Shown piece by piece: positions 1-13,138 of a stretch of DNA of 64,000 bases. Under the pieces are notes generated by a model. It saw nothing but the letters and a program-made list of their open reading frames with translations, did no database searches and was not told where the DNA came from. The translations under genes were made by a program, and so were the position numbers. The stretch is from positions 1 to 64,000 of the forward strand of contig VTPC01003835.1 of assembly GCA_011009095.1 (NCBI GenBank), given 5' to 3'. The DNA is from Ignelater luminosus. Its lineage: Eukaryota > Arthropoda > Insecta > Coleoptera > Elateridae. Positions within the stretch are counted from its first letter, which is position 1. Each line of letters opens with the position of its first letter.

Positions 1-1295
1 TCTTCCACTGTTAATGATTATCCAAGCCTCCTCAATATGTCACCGTTCAGTCCACTGGCTACTTAAGTCCTCACCAAAGACATTTGAACCACACATATCA
101 ACGATTCCATTATTCCTCCATACAATAAAATGTATTAGAATGTGAGTAAATGAAATAATGAAGTTACTCTTCGTTGAACTAATTAATTATTTTTTTTTTA
201 TATCGACCAAATTTGTTTAAATGTTCACGAAGATTGCAATTTGGAACTAATATTAACTTTAACGGAAATGTATTGTCTCTCTCAAAGTTCATAAAATTGG
301 CACTAATCAAGTTATATATTTTTTTGTTTCAATTTATGTTTCAAGTTCATAATTTAACTAACATAAACAACACTCACGTTAATTCACGAAGTTGTTCCTT
401 TTTTTTTTTATTATATTTTCCATTCTCCCACAACAACAATACGAAAAATCAGTAATCAGAATATGTACCATTTTATTAACATCATTCTTTTTAAATATGC
501 TTCTTTTAATACAACTTCAATCACGACAAATGTAATTTTAATTAATAACTTTTCTTTTCTTTAATAAATTTTAAATAACTTTTCTAAATTTCTAAACTCT
601 TTTTAAAAAACTTTTCTCTCCACTTCCTATCAAGAATTGTTCAACAAATTCAACTGTTTTTTTTTTATATACATAAACTCCTCAATTTTTATCAATAAAC
701 AACTATCATGTAATCATATCATTTAACTAATCTAGAATGTTCATTTTCTTAACTTATTTACAAATCGTAACTTATATACTATATAATACATTTCCAAATA
801 TTTAAAATGTTCAATTTAATTGTTTGATACTTTGTTGTCACATTTTATGTCTTTAAAATTGAATTTAGTGAAGATCATTGTCATTATTACTTTTTCTTAT
901 TTGGGCATCGCTTTAGATTTTTGAATATCATCACAATACATACGCTTTTAAAGTGTTTTACGGGGCATTAGCTGCTTATTTGATGCTATCTGTGAATGCT
1001 CAGTAAAGAATATTAAAAGCATCTGTTTTTTTGTTTTAGCAATTGTTACATAATAAATAAGTATAATTTATCTGGCAAAAATCAATGAGTTTCATATGTT
1101 TAAAGCCATGGCATAATATGTGGGAAATGATTTTTATTTACAAAAAAAATAAGATAATTTCGTTTTTAGCAAATATCTAGCAAGCCATGAACTTTTTTGA
1201 AAAAACAAAAGCATAAGTAAATTGATCTCCAAAATAGCCAAATTTCTTCTAATTTAACCGACTTTGTATCTCTTACAATTTCCGAGATCCCAATA
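1..1295. other. TPR intron, no gene seen
   Basis: AT-rich sequence with poly-T and poly-A runs. It lies 3' of the last TPR exon visible in this window, so it is most likely TPR intron. I see no further TPR exon (no coiled-coil reading frame with splice sites). The short frame at 213-455 is low-complexity and has no recognisable domain. Confidence 0.5.
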
Positions 1296-2092
1296 GTGAG
1301 CATCGAAATGTGGACACACAGTATGTTAAACCCAAAAATGCCTCAAGATAAATTAACAACTAATGAAAATGAAGAAGCTCTACAGTTTTTGCAAAATCAT
1401 TACAAAGATAGTGGTAACCTAATGAATACAATTATTAAATCAAATGCCAAGACACCGCCTTTTACAGGAGTTTTGCTTTCGAAAGAAGTTGTACAGGAAA
1501 GTGCTCCACTTGATTGGTGGCTAGCATTAAATAATTCGAAAAAAATGTGTTTCTGATAAGGAGCTAGAAATAATTAAGCAATTACTTACTGTAACTGCTT
1601 CTTCCGCAGGGGTGGAAAGGATATTTTCACTTAATCTAGTTCACAGTAAAATATGAAATAAATTGGGTACCAAAAAGGCTGCAAAATTAGTATTCTTATT
1701 AAAATGTTTTAACAGTAAACACTAATCAATAATAAGAAAAAACAGTTTATTACATAATTTTGATTTACATTAATTTTTAATTTCCGTTATGGCAGTAATT
1801 TGAAACATCCAAATAAGATTTTACTTTATTTGTATTACAATGTCAGTAATAATAATTATTATACAACTTATAATCAATGTGTTTTATTTTTATTTATTTT
1901 CACAACCAAACAAACATTTAAAAAATCCAAACACTGATTCCAATTAAATATTAACCTACATATTAGAATCAGAGCAAAATACAATTTAAACCAAAAAAAT
2001 CTGATTTAAATAAAACAAAAACCCAATTTAAGTCAAACAAATCGGACTTTTTTGATTTTTTTCTAAAAAATCACGATTTTTATCAACACTAG
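1296..2092 (+). mobile_element. hAT transposon remnant (C-terminal dimerisation domain plus right end)
   Basis: The plus strand encodes the C-terminal hAT dimerisation region in two frames. A frame at 1296-1556 reads PLDWWLALNNSKK and then stops. A +1 shift from 1561 reads IIKQLLTVTASSAGVERIFS, the family's SSA..ER.FS signature, followed by an in-frame TGA and more decayed sequence to about 1725. The right end near 2050-2092 has the oligo-A/T stretch and ATCAACACTAG typical of hAT ends. No left end or target duplication was found, so the copy is truncated and broken. It lies inside the TPR gene, antisense to it. Family assignment is from motif recognition only. Confidence 0.75.
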
Positions 2093-2583
2093 TATTTTCA
2101 TATACGGGGTGATTCTTAACTTCTGAAAGGTTGTTTTGCAGAAGATTTAAATACACTCTCCCAATCATTCGGTTGGACAAAATAAATTGGCCTAGTAGCA
2201 TACCATTTACAATTTCAGCAAAGCCATTGATTGAAAATCTCAGCTGATAAATGAACCTGTGTATGATGTAAGGATTTTTACATCCCAGTAAAACAATATT
2301 TTCAACAACTTACCAATAAATTATCATGGTTTCAGAATGATGGCTCATTTACAAAAAAAAACAAAAACAAATACATTGGATAAAAGCCAATGAAATAAAT
2401 AAGCAAATATTAAATATATAATAGAATATTCTAATCTACTACTCCTACCTTTTCAAAATATATTTGTCAATTACTATGTCTATGTAATTCTATTATTATT
2501 ATGTCTCGTAATTGTTTAAACTTTCTTTAACAACAAATGAATGAAATCGTTAAATAAATAAAAAACTGAACTTTAAACCTTAC
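2093..2583. other. TPR intron 3, proximal part
   Basis: AT-rich intron beginning directly after the GTAAGG donor of TPR exon 3 (minus strand). Nothing else is recognisable. Confidence 0.6.
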
Positions 2584-4824
2584 CTTATCATCAGAATGAG
2601 AATCAGAATCATCATGGTTCTGTTTAGGACTTTGTGAACCTCTCTCTCCTTGAATATATGGTCGCTCTAGTTGCATTGGAATCTCTTCGCCTGATCCTTT
2701 CATAGCCTGTTCATACAAGGTTTTATACATATCACGTTGTGAAATAACCATTCCCATCATCTTATTTTGAGTTTCCTGCTGTTCAAGCAGACTACTTTGC
2801 GTTTCTTTCATTGTTTCCAACTTCATTTTCAAACTAGCTATAGCAGCAGGATCGTACGATTCTGCTTCTTCTTGTTTGGCAGTGAGTTCCCGCACTAATG
2901 CAAGTAAACGTTGATTTGTATTTTGTAATTCAGTTATGTCACTAAATGTAACTAATCGTTTTGTTATAATATCTGCTGAACTCATACTATCACTCATATC
3001 TTGATCAGTTGAAGTAGATGAAGAGCCCGTGCGAGACTGTTCCACTTCTCGGAGCAAATGGCAAACCTGATGTAAAAGTAATTTTTAAAAAATTAAAGCC
3101 ACAATATAAGATTTGTTAAATTGCAATCAAGAAACATGTTGACAACACTGATACTTAAATTTAAATTGAAGACAGTTAAATCAGAAGCATTTGTTTTTTT
3201 TAACCTTAAAGAAACTACTTCTGTCACTGACAGTTGAAACCATCAGTTGTTTAGAAAATCTTACCTGACGACCTAAATCAGCAACCTCTTTCTTAAGGCG
3301 AGCGTTTTCCCTAGAAGCCACTCCTTCATTCCTCTTACACTGCATTGTTTCTTCTTTAAGATTCTGATTTTCCATCAGCAAGTTATCGTTTTGTTGAGAA
3401 ATCTCTTTAATTGTTTCCAAAGCTGTCTCATAATCTTCACGCTGTTTTCTCAATAGAGGTCCCTTATCCTCAATTTCATTTATAATATGTTGTATGTAGG
3501 AATTCAGTCGACGACATTCTTCTTTTTCATGCGCTAATTCTTCACTGACGTTAACATATTGAGTATAAATTTGAGTAAGTGACATGCCCGGTTTGATAAG
3601 TCGTGATGCAGCTGCTGCAGATGGTGAGAGTTCTTCAACTTCCTTCTGTACGCCTTCATCTTTTAAAGCTTTGAACATTTCATTACTTGCTTCCAATTCC
3701 TGTTTAAGCATATTAATGCATTCGTTCTTCTTATTAATAATTTCTTCATTTGCCAGAGTTGTTTCTTTGTATTTTGTTTCTAAATCTCCATATTTTTCAG
3801 TGGCTTCCTGTAAGAGTGTTTGAAGATCTACCACAACCTTTTCTAACTTTTCTGCTTGCTCTTTATTTTGATCGCTCACATTCTTATATAAATCAGCTAA
3901 TTTAGTTTGAGCTTCGAGCTCCTGTTGGAATAGTTCATGAGTTTTGGCATCGTTATCTCTTTCAGCTTTCAATTTATCAGTTAATTCTTCTACTTTAGTG
4001 GTTAAATTATCATTAATATCTGTTAGATTTTTTATGGACTCCAAAGCCACAGTCAATTCTTGCGTTTTCTCCATTAGTTTATTTTCTAATTGAACACAAC
4101 GTAAAGTATTATCTTTTTTCATATTTAACAATTCCTCAGTACGTTCATGTAAGCTTTGGGTTAATGTTTCTACATGATTGTTTAATAATGCTCTCTCCTG
4201 ATCAAGCCGTTTTTCTTTGTATTCTAACGTAAGTTTCAATGATCCTACTTCATTAGCTTCAGCCAAAGCTTCACATTTAGCATTAACTGCAGATTGCAAT
4301 TGTTTGGTTAACGTAGAAACGTCCATCTGCAGACGTTCCACTTCTGCACTAGTTCTTTCTAATGTTTTTGCTAACTCATCTCTTTCACCAAAAGCTAGAT
4401 TTCTTTGATGACGAAAATCAGCTGCTTCTGCTTCAAGTCGATTACATGTAGTTTGTAGCTTTGTCATATCAGTCGTACATGTTGATATTTGCGCTTCAAG
4501 TTCCACAATAGTGCGTGAAGCGGCTTCTAATTTCGTTTGTGATTCTTCTAGAGCACCTTCCACAGTCTTGTGTTTGTCTTGTAGTTCAGTTAAGGTGGTT
4601 TCTGAAGTATAAACAATAACATAATTACTGAGAAACTTTTATCAAATAAAGTACATACCAGCTTCGTATTTCTTGGTTTCTGATAATGCCTTTGCAGTGA
4701 GCAATTCTTCTATCTTCTCATTAACGAAGACTTCTAGCTTTTTCCCGATTTCGGAGGGAACTTGCGACCATTCTTCTTCGGTAACGGCCGAAGCAAGTAC
4801 ATGCTGAGCGTCAGTCTCTTCCAT
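2584..4824 (-). CDS. TPR: Nucleoprotein TPR / Megator, N-terminal part (exons 1-3, partial)
   Basis: TPR builds the nuclear-basket filaments of the nuclear pore and also acts in the spindle matrix and checkpoint. Exons on the minus strand are 4659-4824 (ATG at 4824, good AAG-ATG-G context), 3265-4601 and 2584-3066. Introns of 57 and 198 bp have GT-AG ends, and the phases (1, 0, 0) join without a break, giving 662 residues. The protein is almost entirely heptad-rich coiled coil. At about residues 381-405 it has the conserved TPR block SRLIKPGMSLTQIYTQYV, followed by EEC.RLN and LLRKQREDYE. Exon 3 carries ITELQNTNQRLLALVREL and VISQRDMYKTLYEQA, both matching TPR family order, then an acidic Ser/Asp-rich stretch. 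Known TPRs are about 2300 residues, so roughly the last 70% lies beyond the left edge after a donor at 2583. No disruption was seen. Confidence 0.95.
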
Positions 4825-6713
4825 CTTTTACGCAATTGGCACTAGCTTCGAGAAAAGTTAATCGGCCATGATAAAAACCTTTCTTTATTGAAAATTTAAT
4901 TAAATTACTAACAAATTACAATTCCGAATGCAACACATCTACTCACGCCGGTTTTTTTCCCGAAATGCAAAGCGGTTATGGCTCGCAACTTATTTATTAC
5001 CAACACATATTATAAACATCACCAGAATAATTTTGTCCTTGAGATCACACAAATTAAAGCGAGTATTCGAATATTATCTTGTTTTGTTATAAGATTGCTA
5101 GCAGATAAATATTTTTCAGAGCACATATAAAAATAACTTCAAACCATCACCTTCCATTCTACACAATTTCGATCACGAACTGCTTTTATAATGTTGGCAG
5201 TAATGAAAAAATAAACGCATTAATAGACGCCAACAATGTTGTCAAGTCTCCTGATTTAATACTAAATATACAGCTTTTAAATCGACGGTTATTGGGTATG
5301 TTTGTCATTACGAACTACAACCATTGCTGAAACGTCAAATACGTAATTTGTGTTATCCTCAAACTTCGTATTATCGACAGTAGAGGATAGATAAGTCTCG
5401 CTGTTAGAAACAGTTATGTATAGTTTTAGGGAAAGTTGACTTGCTTTTTTACTGTTGCAAATAGTAATAAGTATAGTTTTTGTCAATCAATTCGTTTGTC
5501 GATTGTCTTTTTGCATCTAATATACTATTCTTAAATGTATCTAACACCGACAGACCTCGCAGTGTATAGATACTTCAAAAGATTATACCGCAAAGAATTA
5601 ACTAGCCCGTGAACTATACTCTGTTGAAATGCTTTAAAACCAAAATTCAAAATCTAGATATCCATGTTAAGCTGTATAATTTGTACTTACTTCTCGTTAA
5701 TTCGTTTTTATGTTTGTGAGTCTGAGTCGTATTTGACAGTTGTTATTTTGAGGTTAGCATTTCTCGGTGGCATCAAAATAAAATCTATTAATGGAAACTG
5801 CTAAAGAAAATGTTTATTCGTTAGTATAGCCTTTTTACTTTTACAAATAATCTAAATTAAGACTGTTAAATTTAATATTCAACAAATACACAAGAATTGT
5901 GTTTGACATGACAGCTTTCAAAACAATATTGTTTCAAACCAGTCAATGGTGTAAACATACAAAAGGAGCGATTTGTTTCAAACTAACATAAGCAACCAAA
6001 AAGGTCTCTTGGTCGGTTTTAAGGCATTTGAACAGAATATTATCGATACCGACTTTAAATTATCAACTAAACAAGCTTTTAATTTATATTCGCAATCGGT
6101 ATTGTGAATTACGCTGCATATACCTAGTCTAGAAGGCTAACATGAAGGGTTAACATTACCACTACCATTAACATTGTTGTGAACGTTTCAATGACCACAA
6201 CATATTTTGAGTATTAACATCTTAACATAACATTACCATTACCATTAACATTAACATTATTAGGAAAGGCACTTATGTATGCGAATATCACAGTGCATTT
6301 AATTCCGTGTTTTGGTTATAAATCGTTTATAAACGTCAAGAATTCCATAAAAAAGAATCAATTAACATCTGACAATTTAGAAATTAAAGACGGTTGTAGC
6401 ATAACCTATAAGACCGAAGAAGACGTAACTGGAAGTTTATTAAATTATTTTCTATTTGCTTTTAGTTTTTTAATTAACCGCCCTTTGTTTCATCTGCAAC
6501 AACTTTTTTTAATTTTTACATAAGTACAACTGGCAATGCTGAATAACAACGACACCAACCAAGCCACTCTTTTAACAGTTTATCAGAATCTGCATTACCG
6601 ACAGAATATAAAAATGTTAGACAGTTACGAATGTCGCAAATATGTTTTGGAAATTCAGTATTTTCTGTAAACAGTAAACCTTTTCAAAGTTATGTTCAAA
6701 TAAAAACTCGAGT
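4825..6713. promoter_or_regulatory. Divergent intergenic region between TPR and HAUS4
   Basis: This 1.9-kb region separates the minus-strand TPR start from the plus-strand HAUS4 start and should hold both promoters and 5' UTRs. I cannot place a TATA box or initiator with confidence. A small 6-bp-phased repeat lies at 6151-6261. The 82-codon frame at 6275-6523 has no recognisable domain. Confidence 0.4.
6151..6261. repeat. Hexamer-phased ACATTA-type short repeat
   Basis: Two clusters (6151-6175 and 6222-6261) of repeated ATTACC/ATTAAC hexamers, separated by about 45 bp of unrelated sequence. It is a simple-sequence tract upstream of HAUS4 with no evident function. Confidence 0.6.
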
Positions 6714-7580
6714 ATGACTTCCTGTACGGCTGATATATCAGAATTAGCTAGAGAAGAATTAGATACACTGGTAAAAGAAGTGACTACCCAAAGAAGGAAA
6801 TACAATGAATACCAAATTATTCAAGATGTAATTTATGAATGTATAAAAGAAAGTTGTGAATTCAGTGGAGAGTTACAATCAAAGATTGCCGATATTTTGA
6901 CGGCCAGTAATTTACAGTCATGTGTAGAACTCGGGAGTAACTGTACATTATTAGGACTCAATTTTAACCTCTCCGAGTTAACCTATGAAGAGAATGAAAA
7001 TTTGAAAGCAGTTGTCCAATTGAGGCTAGTAGAGAAACGACGTAAGATTTTTAAGGAATTAGGCGAGCTGGGTATTACAATTGAAGAAACTGATTATCCT
7101 TTAGAAAGTTCATCTGCTTTAAACTTGAGTGTGCAAGAGAAAGTGTTGATAGATCTGAAGCAACAATTAAACGAAAAGCAAGATTTATATATTAGACTTT
7201 TACAAGAATTAAGAGAGATATTAGAAAAAATAATTAATTTAAAAGTTAAAACATTAGCAGACATAACTAATGACAAAATTAAAACGTATGAAATTAAGTC
7301 AGAATTGTTTTGCATTAGGACAAAACTTCTTAATGTTAAATTAAAAATGAAGATCTTCTCAGAAACAACTTTAACTTTAAATGCTTATAAGGAAATATTA
7401 AAAGATGTGTTACAGCAACAAAAGGATTGTAGGGAAGAAATTGGAAAATTGCAAGAATTAAAAGAGAAGTATAAACAGGTGTCATGCAAACAATATGATG
7501 AAATCTTGAGGAATTATATAAAATATAAGTCCAATATTGAAAAGAAAAGACTGTTGTATAATCATCTTCATAAGAAGTGA
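6714..7580 (+). CDS. HAUS4: HAUS augmin-like complex subunit 4 candidate
   Basis: Single-exon frame of 288 residues, mostly predicted coiled coil. Augmin binds spindle microtubules and recruits gamma-tubulin for branched nucleation. The assignment rests on matching block order with HAUS4 from memory: a CTLLGLNFNLSEL block near residues 78-90, followed by QLRLVEKRRKIFKELGELG, and a C-terminal stretch in which IKSELFCIRTKLLNVKLKMK is followed by an LTLNAYKEILKDVL segment and a closing YDEILRNYIKYKSNIEKKR helix. Length is shorter than the vertebrate protein (about 363), lacking roughly its first 45 residues. An in-frame TAA at 6675 limits upstream extension, so ATG 6714 is the simplest start; a 5' exon spliced in at about 6690 is possible. 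The divergent neighbour is TPR. If not HAUS4 it is an unidentified coiled-coil protein. Confidence 0.6.
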   Translation: MTSCTADISELAREELDTLVKEVTTQRRKYNEYQIIQDVIYECIKESCEFSGELQSKIADILTASNLQSCVELGSNCTLLGLNFNLSELTYEENENLKAVVQLRLVEKRRKIFKELGELGITIEETDYPLESSSALNLSVQEKVLIDLKQQLNEKQDLYIRLLQELREILEKIINLKVKTLADITNDKIKTYEIKSELFCIRTKLLNVKLKMKIFSETTLTLNAYKEILKDVLQQQKDCREEIGKLQELKEKYKQVSCKQYDEILRNYIKYKSNIEKKRLLYNHLHKK

Positions 7581-10500
7581 TTCAAAATTAGTGCATTAAA
7601 TTATTATTATTGTAATTAAATAAGGTCATTGCTGATAACAGTTACGTTACAATGTAAGGCTGAAAATATTTTTATAAAAGCTTTTTGTAAATATAACTTT
7701 TGTTTGGTCTAATTCTTTGGTTTTATTTGATATTGCTTGACAAGTTTTATTAGCTAATCAAATTGTTACATACATTAACCTGTGAAAGTAAATTGCAATA
7801 ATTGAGTGTATCAAATGTTTTCGTTTGCTTCTGATTTATTGTGTTCTTTAGGGAATATCATAAAAATAATTATTGGTTTCATTATCATTTTGTAATTAAG
7901 AAAGTACTAAAATTGTACATGATATTTTCATTAGATTATACAAATATTCAAAATCGTCTAATTCTTGTTTTTAACTTCCCGTTTAAGTGTTTTAACTACT
8001 AGATTTTCCAAAGTAAACGTTGAACTGCAATACAGTTTTAATAATACTGACCAGCAAAGATAAAAACTTATAACTACATACATACAAGAAGTTGGTATAC
8101 AGAACTGGATAAGTTCACTTGTTGCTAAGGATGCACCCTTCAATATTTTAATAAACAAATACCTTAACTTGTTTTATTCACCAGCTCCTCATACTTTTCA
8201 AACTCTCGAAGCATTATAGAGTCATCAGTCAGACACATTATGAATCAATCACAATAGACTAAGTTTTGTTTTATTATAAAACCCATGAAAATAGGAATCG
8301 GCTAAAAATCACATAAAAAAAACTAACCTGCAAAAGTGCCTGTTGTCACTTTAAGAAACAATAATGCCAGCATTATGTTTACACAATAATGTCGTTACTT
8401 CAGTTGGCAATAAATAAATAATGCGTTGACACGCGTTGATCAAATGATATTTTACAATCAATTTCTTTGAAGGCATATTATTAATAGTTTTTATAGTTGA
8501 ATAAAGCTAAAGGTTTTTACCAACATGCAGTTGCTTGATAATAGATTAGTACATAAACCAGTCACAAACTTGTTGGAACAAACCTCAAATATCACTGAGA
8601 CCAGTTAGAACATCTATACTTCCTGTACTGAACAGATGCAATTCTCATATTTCCAAAAAAGGGAAAATTTTCCCAAGTTGTCTACAGCACCTTGTTCATC
8701 TTTTTTTGTAAATATTATGAAAATTGCACATGGTTATTTTATATCTATTTAACACCCCAAGTATAGCAGCAGGTACATGTTTCAGATTTTAGCTCAAAAT
8801 ACAATTTTATTTGTAATATTTTGGATGTATTTTTCTAAATTTTAAATTTTATTTCTTTGTTCCTAAATGCATTAAGAAAACAATAAGCTTTTTCTTGGTT
8901 TTCATTGATTCTTGGGAAACACTGAGATCATGTTACAACCTCTGTGCATTTTCTTTAAGTATAATTTACAAAATTAATTAATTCTATACAAAATATAGCC
9001 CTTAAATATTTGCGCAAATTCCTTAAATCTGATTCAATTAAGGATTTTACATTAATCAAGTATTTTTCAAAAGCCAGTTCAATAAATTCCTTCAAATTAC
9101 TTTACAATAGTCCAATACATTTTGACTTCCCTTGATCTCAGCGCATCAGGATTCTATTTTTTTGCATTCAAAACTTTTCTTTGGCTTCATAATGACACTA
9201 TTCTAAATAGACAGTACCAGTGCAGGTTCATGGATCTATTTCTGTTTCAAATTAGTAGGCCATGGAAATTTGACAGATTTCACCCTGTATATTACTGACA
9301 ACTTACAAATTAGGTAGAGAATAGACAAAAATGAATTTTAGGTTATATTTTCTAGCATATTGCATTGGCTATGTTGCTAAATCTGCATTAGCAAAAATTA
9401 CTTTTTTAAAATAACGATATAGGATAATTTTGTATGCTTTTAATAAATTACAATCAACAAAACATGATAACTCTTTTTGTAGTGCTGTCAACTTAACAAA
9501 AATAAATCATGGCCTACCTTACTATTTTATAATTTGAAACAGATAATAAGCACTTCTCACTTGTGCACAAAGCTTGTCACACTAAATATTTCTTGGAATG
9601 TTTTTCTTTTGGTTTAACTTTAATTCTGACTTACAAGTGCCGTCATCTAAGCAGGGTATAGTTATTAACTACACGCTGGTCTGAGCAATGATAGAGCTTC
9701 AATTCAGATGTATGAACAGGATTGTTCACAAAATAAAACTCATCATCCATTGCAAGTACTTTGCTCACTAAAATATGTACACTATGTACACCATTTTTAA
9801 CATATTGTAATTGTTAACTGCAAGTTAAGCCTAAGATGCCTTTTTTAACTTTGCCAAAAATGATTTTTATAAATTCCTCATTTCTATGCAGCAGGGCTGT
9901 TTAACACTTTAAATCCTATTTTCTTAAGTAAAGTTGTAGATCAAGGATATCCTTTATAACATATGTTTTATAATTTTTCCTATTCCTGGGTGTCTATCAT
10001 TCCTATGGTAATTGGTTCAGTTATTCTTTTAAAATATTACCAAGTTTTGTACTTGTGTATTTGTCCCTAATTTGAGAACATGTAGTTATTTGCTTATGCA
10101 GGTTTTCACAACTGCTCTTCAATACTATTTATTGGACACAACTGGTAAATACCTTTGATTGTGAAAAGAGACTACTGTTATATCTACAAAACCATGTAAC
10201 AATTTTATTCCCACAATCATCAATGTTTGAGGAATAAGAAGAAAATAAAAGTGACAAAAGATTATGGGACCTCTTCTATATTTATGCTTTCGATTGTAAG
10301 GACTTTTAGCAGGCTAACGGTAAAGCATAAACCCTTAACATCAAACTGAAAAAAGAACAGATGCCATGTCAAACAAATCAACTAGAACTTAACATTTGTT
10401 TAAAATTTATTTGTAAAATAAGTATATTTTGTAAATAAAAAGCTTTGAACATACAAGCAATAATCGAAAAATATTTTAATTATAGCTTATAGCAAAATAA

Positions 10501-10875
10501 TCTTAATATACTTAAGGTAATAAATACACAATAATCATTGGTAACAGATTTAAGTATACAGCAATCATTTTATGCAACATTTAATGCAATACAAGTTAAC
10601 TTATTTATAATACTTATAAATTGGTACACAAAAAATTAAAATCATTTAAGAATAAAAAGTGAATATGTGAACACTAAATTAATTGACGGATAGAACAAGG
10701 AAGATAAAATATATCCAAAACTGCATAATTATTAGAACATCTCAATTTTTCCAAAAACACACATACACATACATTCAACAAGTAGTTAAACGTAACCATT
10801 ATTATTATTATTATACTTATAAGTTATAATGAACACAATGTGATCATCAATATAATACTGATGTTGAGAATATCA
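7581..10875. other. Intergenic region between convergent HAUS4 and PDCL
   Basis: This stretch should hold the 3' UTRs of the two convergent genes. I see no frame with a recognisable domain. A CACCCTGTATATT string near 9281-9295 resembles a solo Tc1/mariner terminus, but no partner end was found. Poly-A signals cannot be chosen with confidence because A/T runs are frequent. Confidence 0.5.
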
Positions 10876-11724
10876 TTATTCGCTGTCATCTTGAGAACTT
10901 TCACCTTCTCTGATTATTAACGGTAAACAGCTTTTATCTTCCAACAATCCATGTTCTACCAAGAAATCTCTCACATCTTCCATATAAAAATTACTTCCCA
11001 AATCATCAGTTAATCGTACAAAGTTACTAATAAGTAAACCACCTTTGTATATAAGTAATGCAGGCAAGCCATTCGCTTTGAATTCCCTACTCAAACCAGC
11101 TTGAGATCCAACAATTGCACAAAACTTTGTACCTTCGTGCATTCTTGCCAATTCAACTAAACAAGAATTCATAGCACGACAAGCTTCAACATATTCTTCA
11201 TAAATATGAATAATAACAGTAACTAATTTATGCTCTTTATCTATTGCATCAAGATACTCCTGGCCATTTTTTAAATATATCAATTTTCCAAATTTTACAT
11301 TTGGTTCACTTTGTTGCAACATTTCCTGCATTCGCTTCTTTTGATATTCCAATAAAAAATCGTCATTTAAGAGCTCTGCTAATTCAGGATCCTCTAATGC
11401 AGCTTTTTCCTTTTCTTCATCCAATGCAGACTGCACAGTCAGTGTAAGCTTACGAGCTAAAGCTATACGTTCCATATCCTGTTCTGCTCTTTTTTCCGAT
11501 TCAAGTTGTTTGTATCTTTGCCAATCTTTTATTACACCTTTTGGACCTGTATTTTTCGAAGTGCCTTCCCATTTTGTATCTACTTCAGCAGAAGATTCTG
11601 ATACTTCAACTGTTTTAGATGTAGCTTCCGATGTTGAATCGTCCTCATCTTCACTACCTTCACTGCTACTACTGCAATAATTGTGTAGTTTTTCTCCCAA
11701 TATCTTATCTTCTAAGGTTGCCAT
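10876..11724 (-). CDS. PDCL: Phosducin-like protein 1 (PhLP1)
   Basis: Intronless 282-residue protein. PhLP1 is a cytosolic co-chaperone that works with the CCT chaperonin to assemble G-protein beta-gamma dimers. The start MATLEDKILGEKL is the PhLP1-type N terminus and is followed by a Ser/acidic tract (SSSSEGSEDEDD, about residues 18-29) that resembles the CK2-phosphorylated tract known in this protein. The helix-1 signature TGPKGVIKDWQRYKQLE lies at about residues 59-75 and binds G-beta in the family. A thioredoxin-like domain follows (about 145-262) with HIYEE and the LPALLIYKGG..ISNFVR.TD block (220-240), then an acidic tail. An upstream in-frame ATG at 11751 would add nine unconserved residues; ATG 11724 (AAAATGG) fits the family. 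Length matches the usual 280-300. No breaks were seen. Confidence 0.95.
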   Translation of the reverse strand: MATLEDKILGEKLHNYCSSSSEGSEDEDDSTSEATSKTVEVSESSAEVDTKWEGTSKNTGPKGVIKDWQRYKQLESEKRAEQDMERIALARKLTLTVQSALDEEKEKAALEDPELAELLNDDFLLEYQKKRMQEMLQQSEPNVKFGKLIYLKNGQEYLDAIDKEHKLVTVIIHIYEEYVEACRAMNSCLVELARMHEGTKFCAIVGSQAGLSREFKANGLPALLIYKGGLLISNFVRLTDDLGSNFYMEDVRDFLVEHGLLEDKSCLPLIIREGESSQDDSE

Positions 11725-13138
11725 TTTTACTGTAGTTTCAAAAATTAACAACTTTTTTGCTTAATGAAATAAACAATATTATTGCTCTTAATTTGTAGGT
11801 TAATAGGTTATATTCATTCAAACGTAGCAAACGTTTAAAAGATCGCGCCATCTCTGAAACTCCGAAAGATACTAAACAGTAAACACGCGCCATTTAACTA
11901 AATTCAAACTTAAAAACTTTCTTTTTTAAAGGTAACCGTCGCGTCACGTCTAGTTGTTACGTTACTATAAATGTATTTTATTTTGTGGAAAATAATCAAC
12001 ATTATATAGTACTTAACAACTTTTTTAACATTTAAAAATTTAATTGTTTTCTTGCTAGTTTATTCTAAAATCATCACAATCAATGCTTACAAATAATAAA
12101 AATAATATAGATAAATCTATTATAAATAAATAAAATAACACAATTTATGCATTACAAAATAAAAAGTATATTTTACTTTACACAATCAATATTTTTATTG
12201 AAAGAAAAAAAGTCCACTTCTTTTTAATTAATTTTGACTTTCTGCAGCACTCGTCAGTTACCCTAAAATGATTATTATTAATAAGTAACTAGAACCCTAT
12301 CAGTTAAATCTAAAAGATTACAAGAACACAACAAATCTGCAGTAACAAAGTGAAATAGATATTATAAATCATTGCTAACTATTTAGAAATCTGATGCATA
12401 CTGTAGTTGTTGTTAGTATTGTTCTGTAATTGAAGCTTTGGGTGGTGATTATCTTAGATCTATCAATGCTTTGGAATTTAAAGAGAAGTGAGGCAAAAAT
12501 AAAGTTACAAACAACTACAGTAATAAGGCAATATAAAAATGTTCTTTGTTTAAACAAACAAGTAAGCACATTCAAAAACTTACAAAAAACACATTTTTGT
12601 CGTAGATGCTGAAATGATAGGTTCTATAAGCTGGTGGTAAATGGTTCATAAGAAGGTTTTTTCCCCTATAGTATAATATTCTTGAGATATCAACAATAAC
12701 GGTCTCAATTATTTAAATGGCCAAAAAGTGAGTCTTAATCAAAACTACAGTTTCAAAAAAAACCTTTGAATTGATCGAACCAGATTAAATATCTACAGAT
12801 GAGTAAAGGCAACAAAATGGCATGGGCGTTCTACGTACTTGAAACGACCAGCAGAGATAAAAAAGAAAATTACACTTTGAAAAAAGCGTAATCTGAGGTG
12901 CAAATCTAGTTGTGAACATCTCGAAAAAACGGTTACCTACTCATTATTACATTGATGAATGATGACGTTAGACGGCACAAGTAAGAAGCCCAATAAAGAT
13001 TAAAAAGAGACAAGAATAAAGCCAATGTCAATAATGGGTTGAAGACGTAAGCTAAAATTGTGAATACAAAATAGTACTATAATTAGTCTGAACAACTTAC
13101 TTTATTCGTGGCTTCCGCAGCAAGTGTTTTTTGCTTTT
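11725..13138. other. PDCL upstream region and intergenic sequence
   Basis: AT-rich sequence containing the PDCL promoter and 5' UTR at its left end, then unassigned DNA up to the MFSD11-like pseudogene. The overlapping short frames at 12375-12612 on both strands show no domain. Confidence 0.45.
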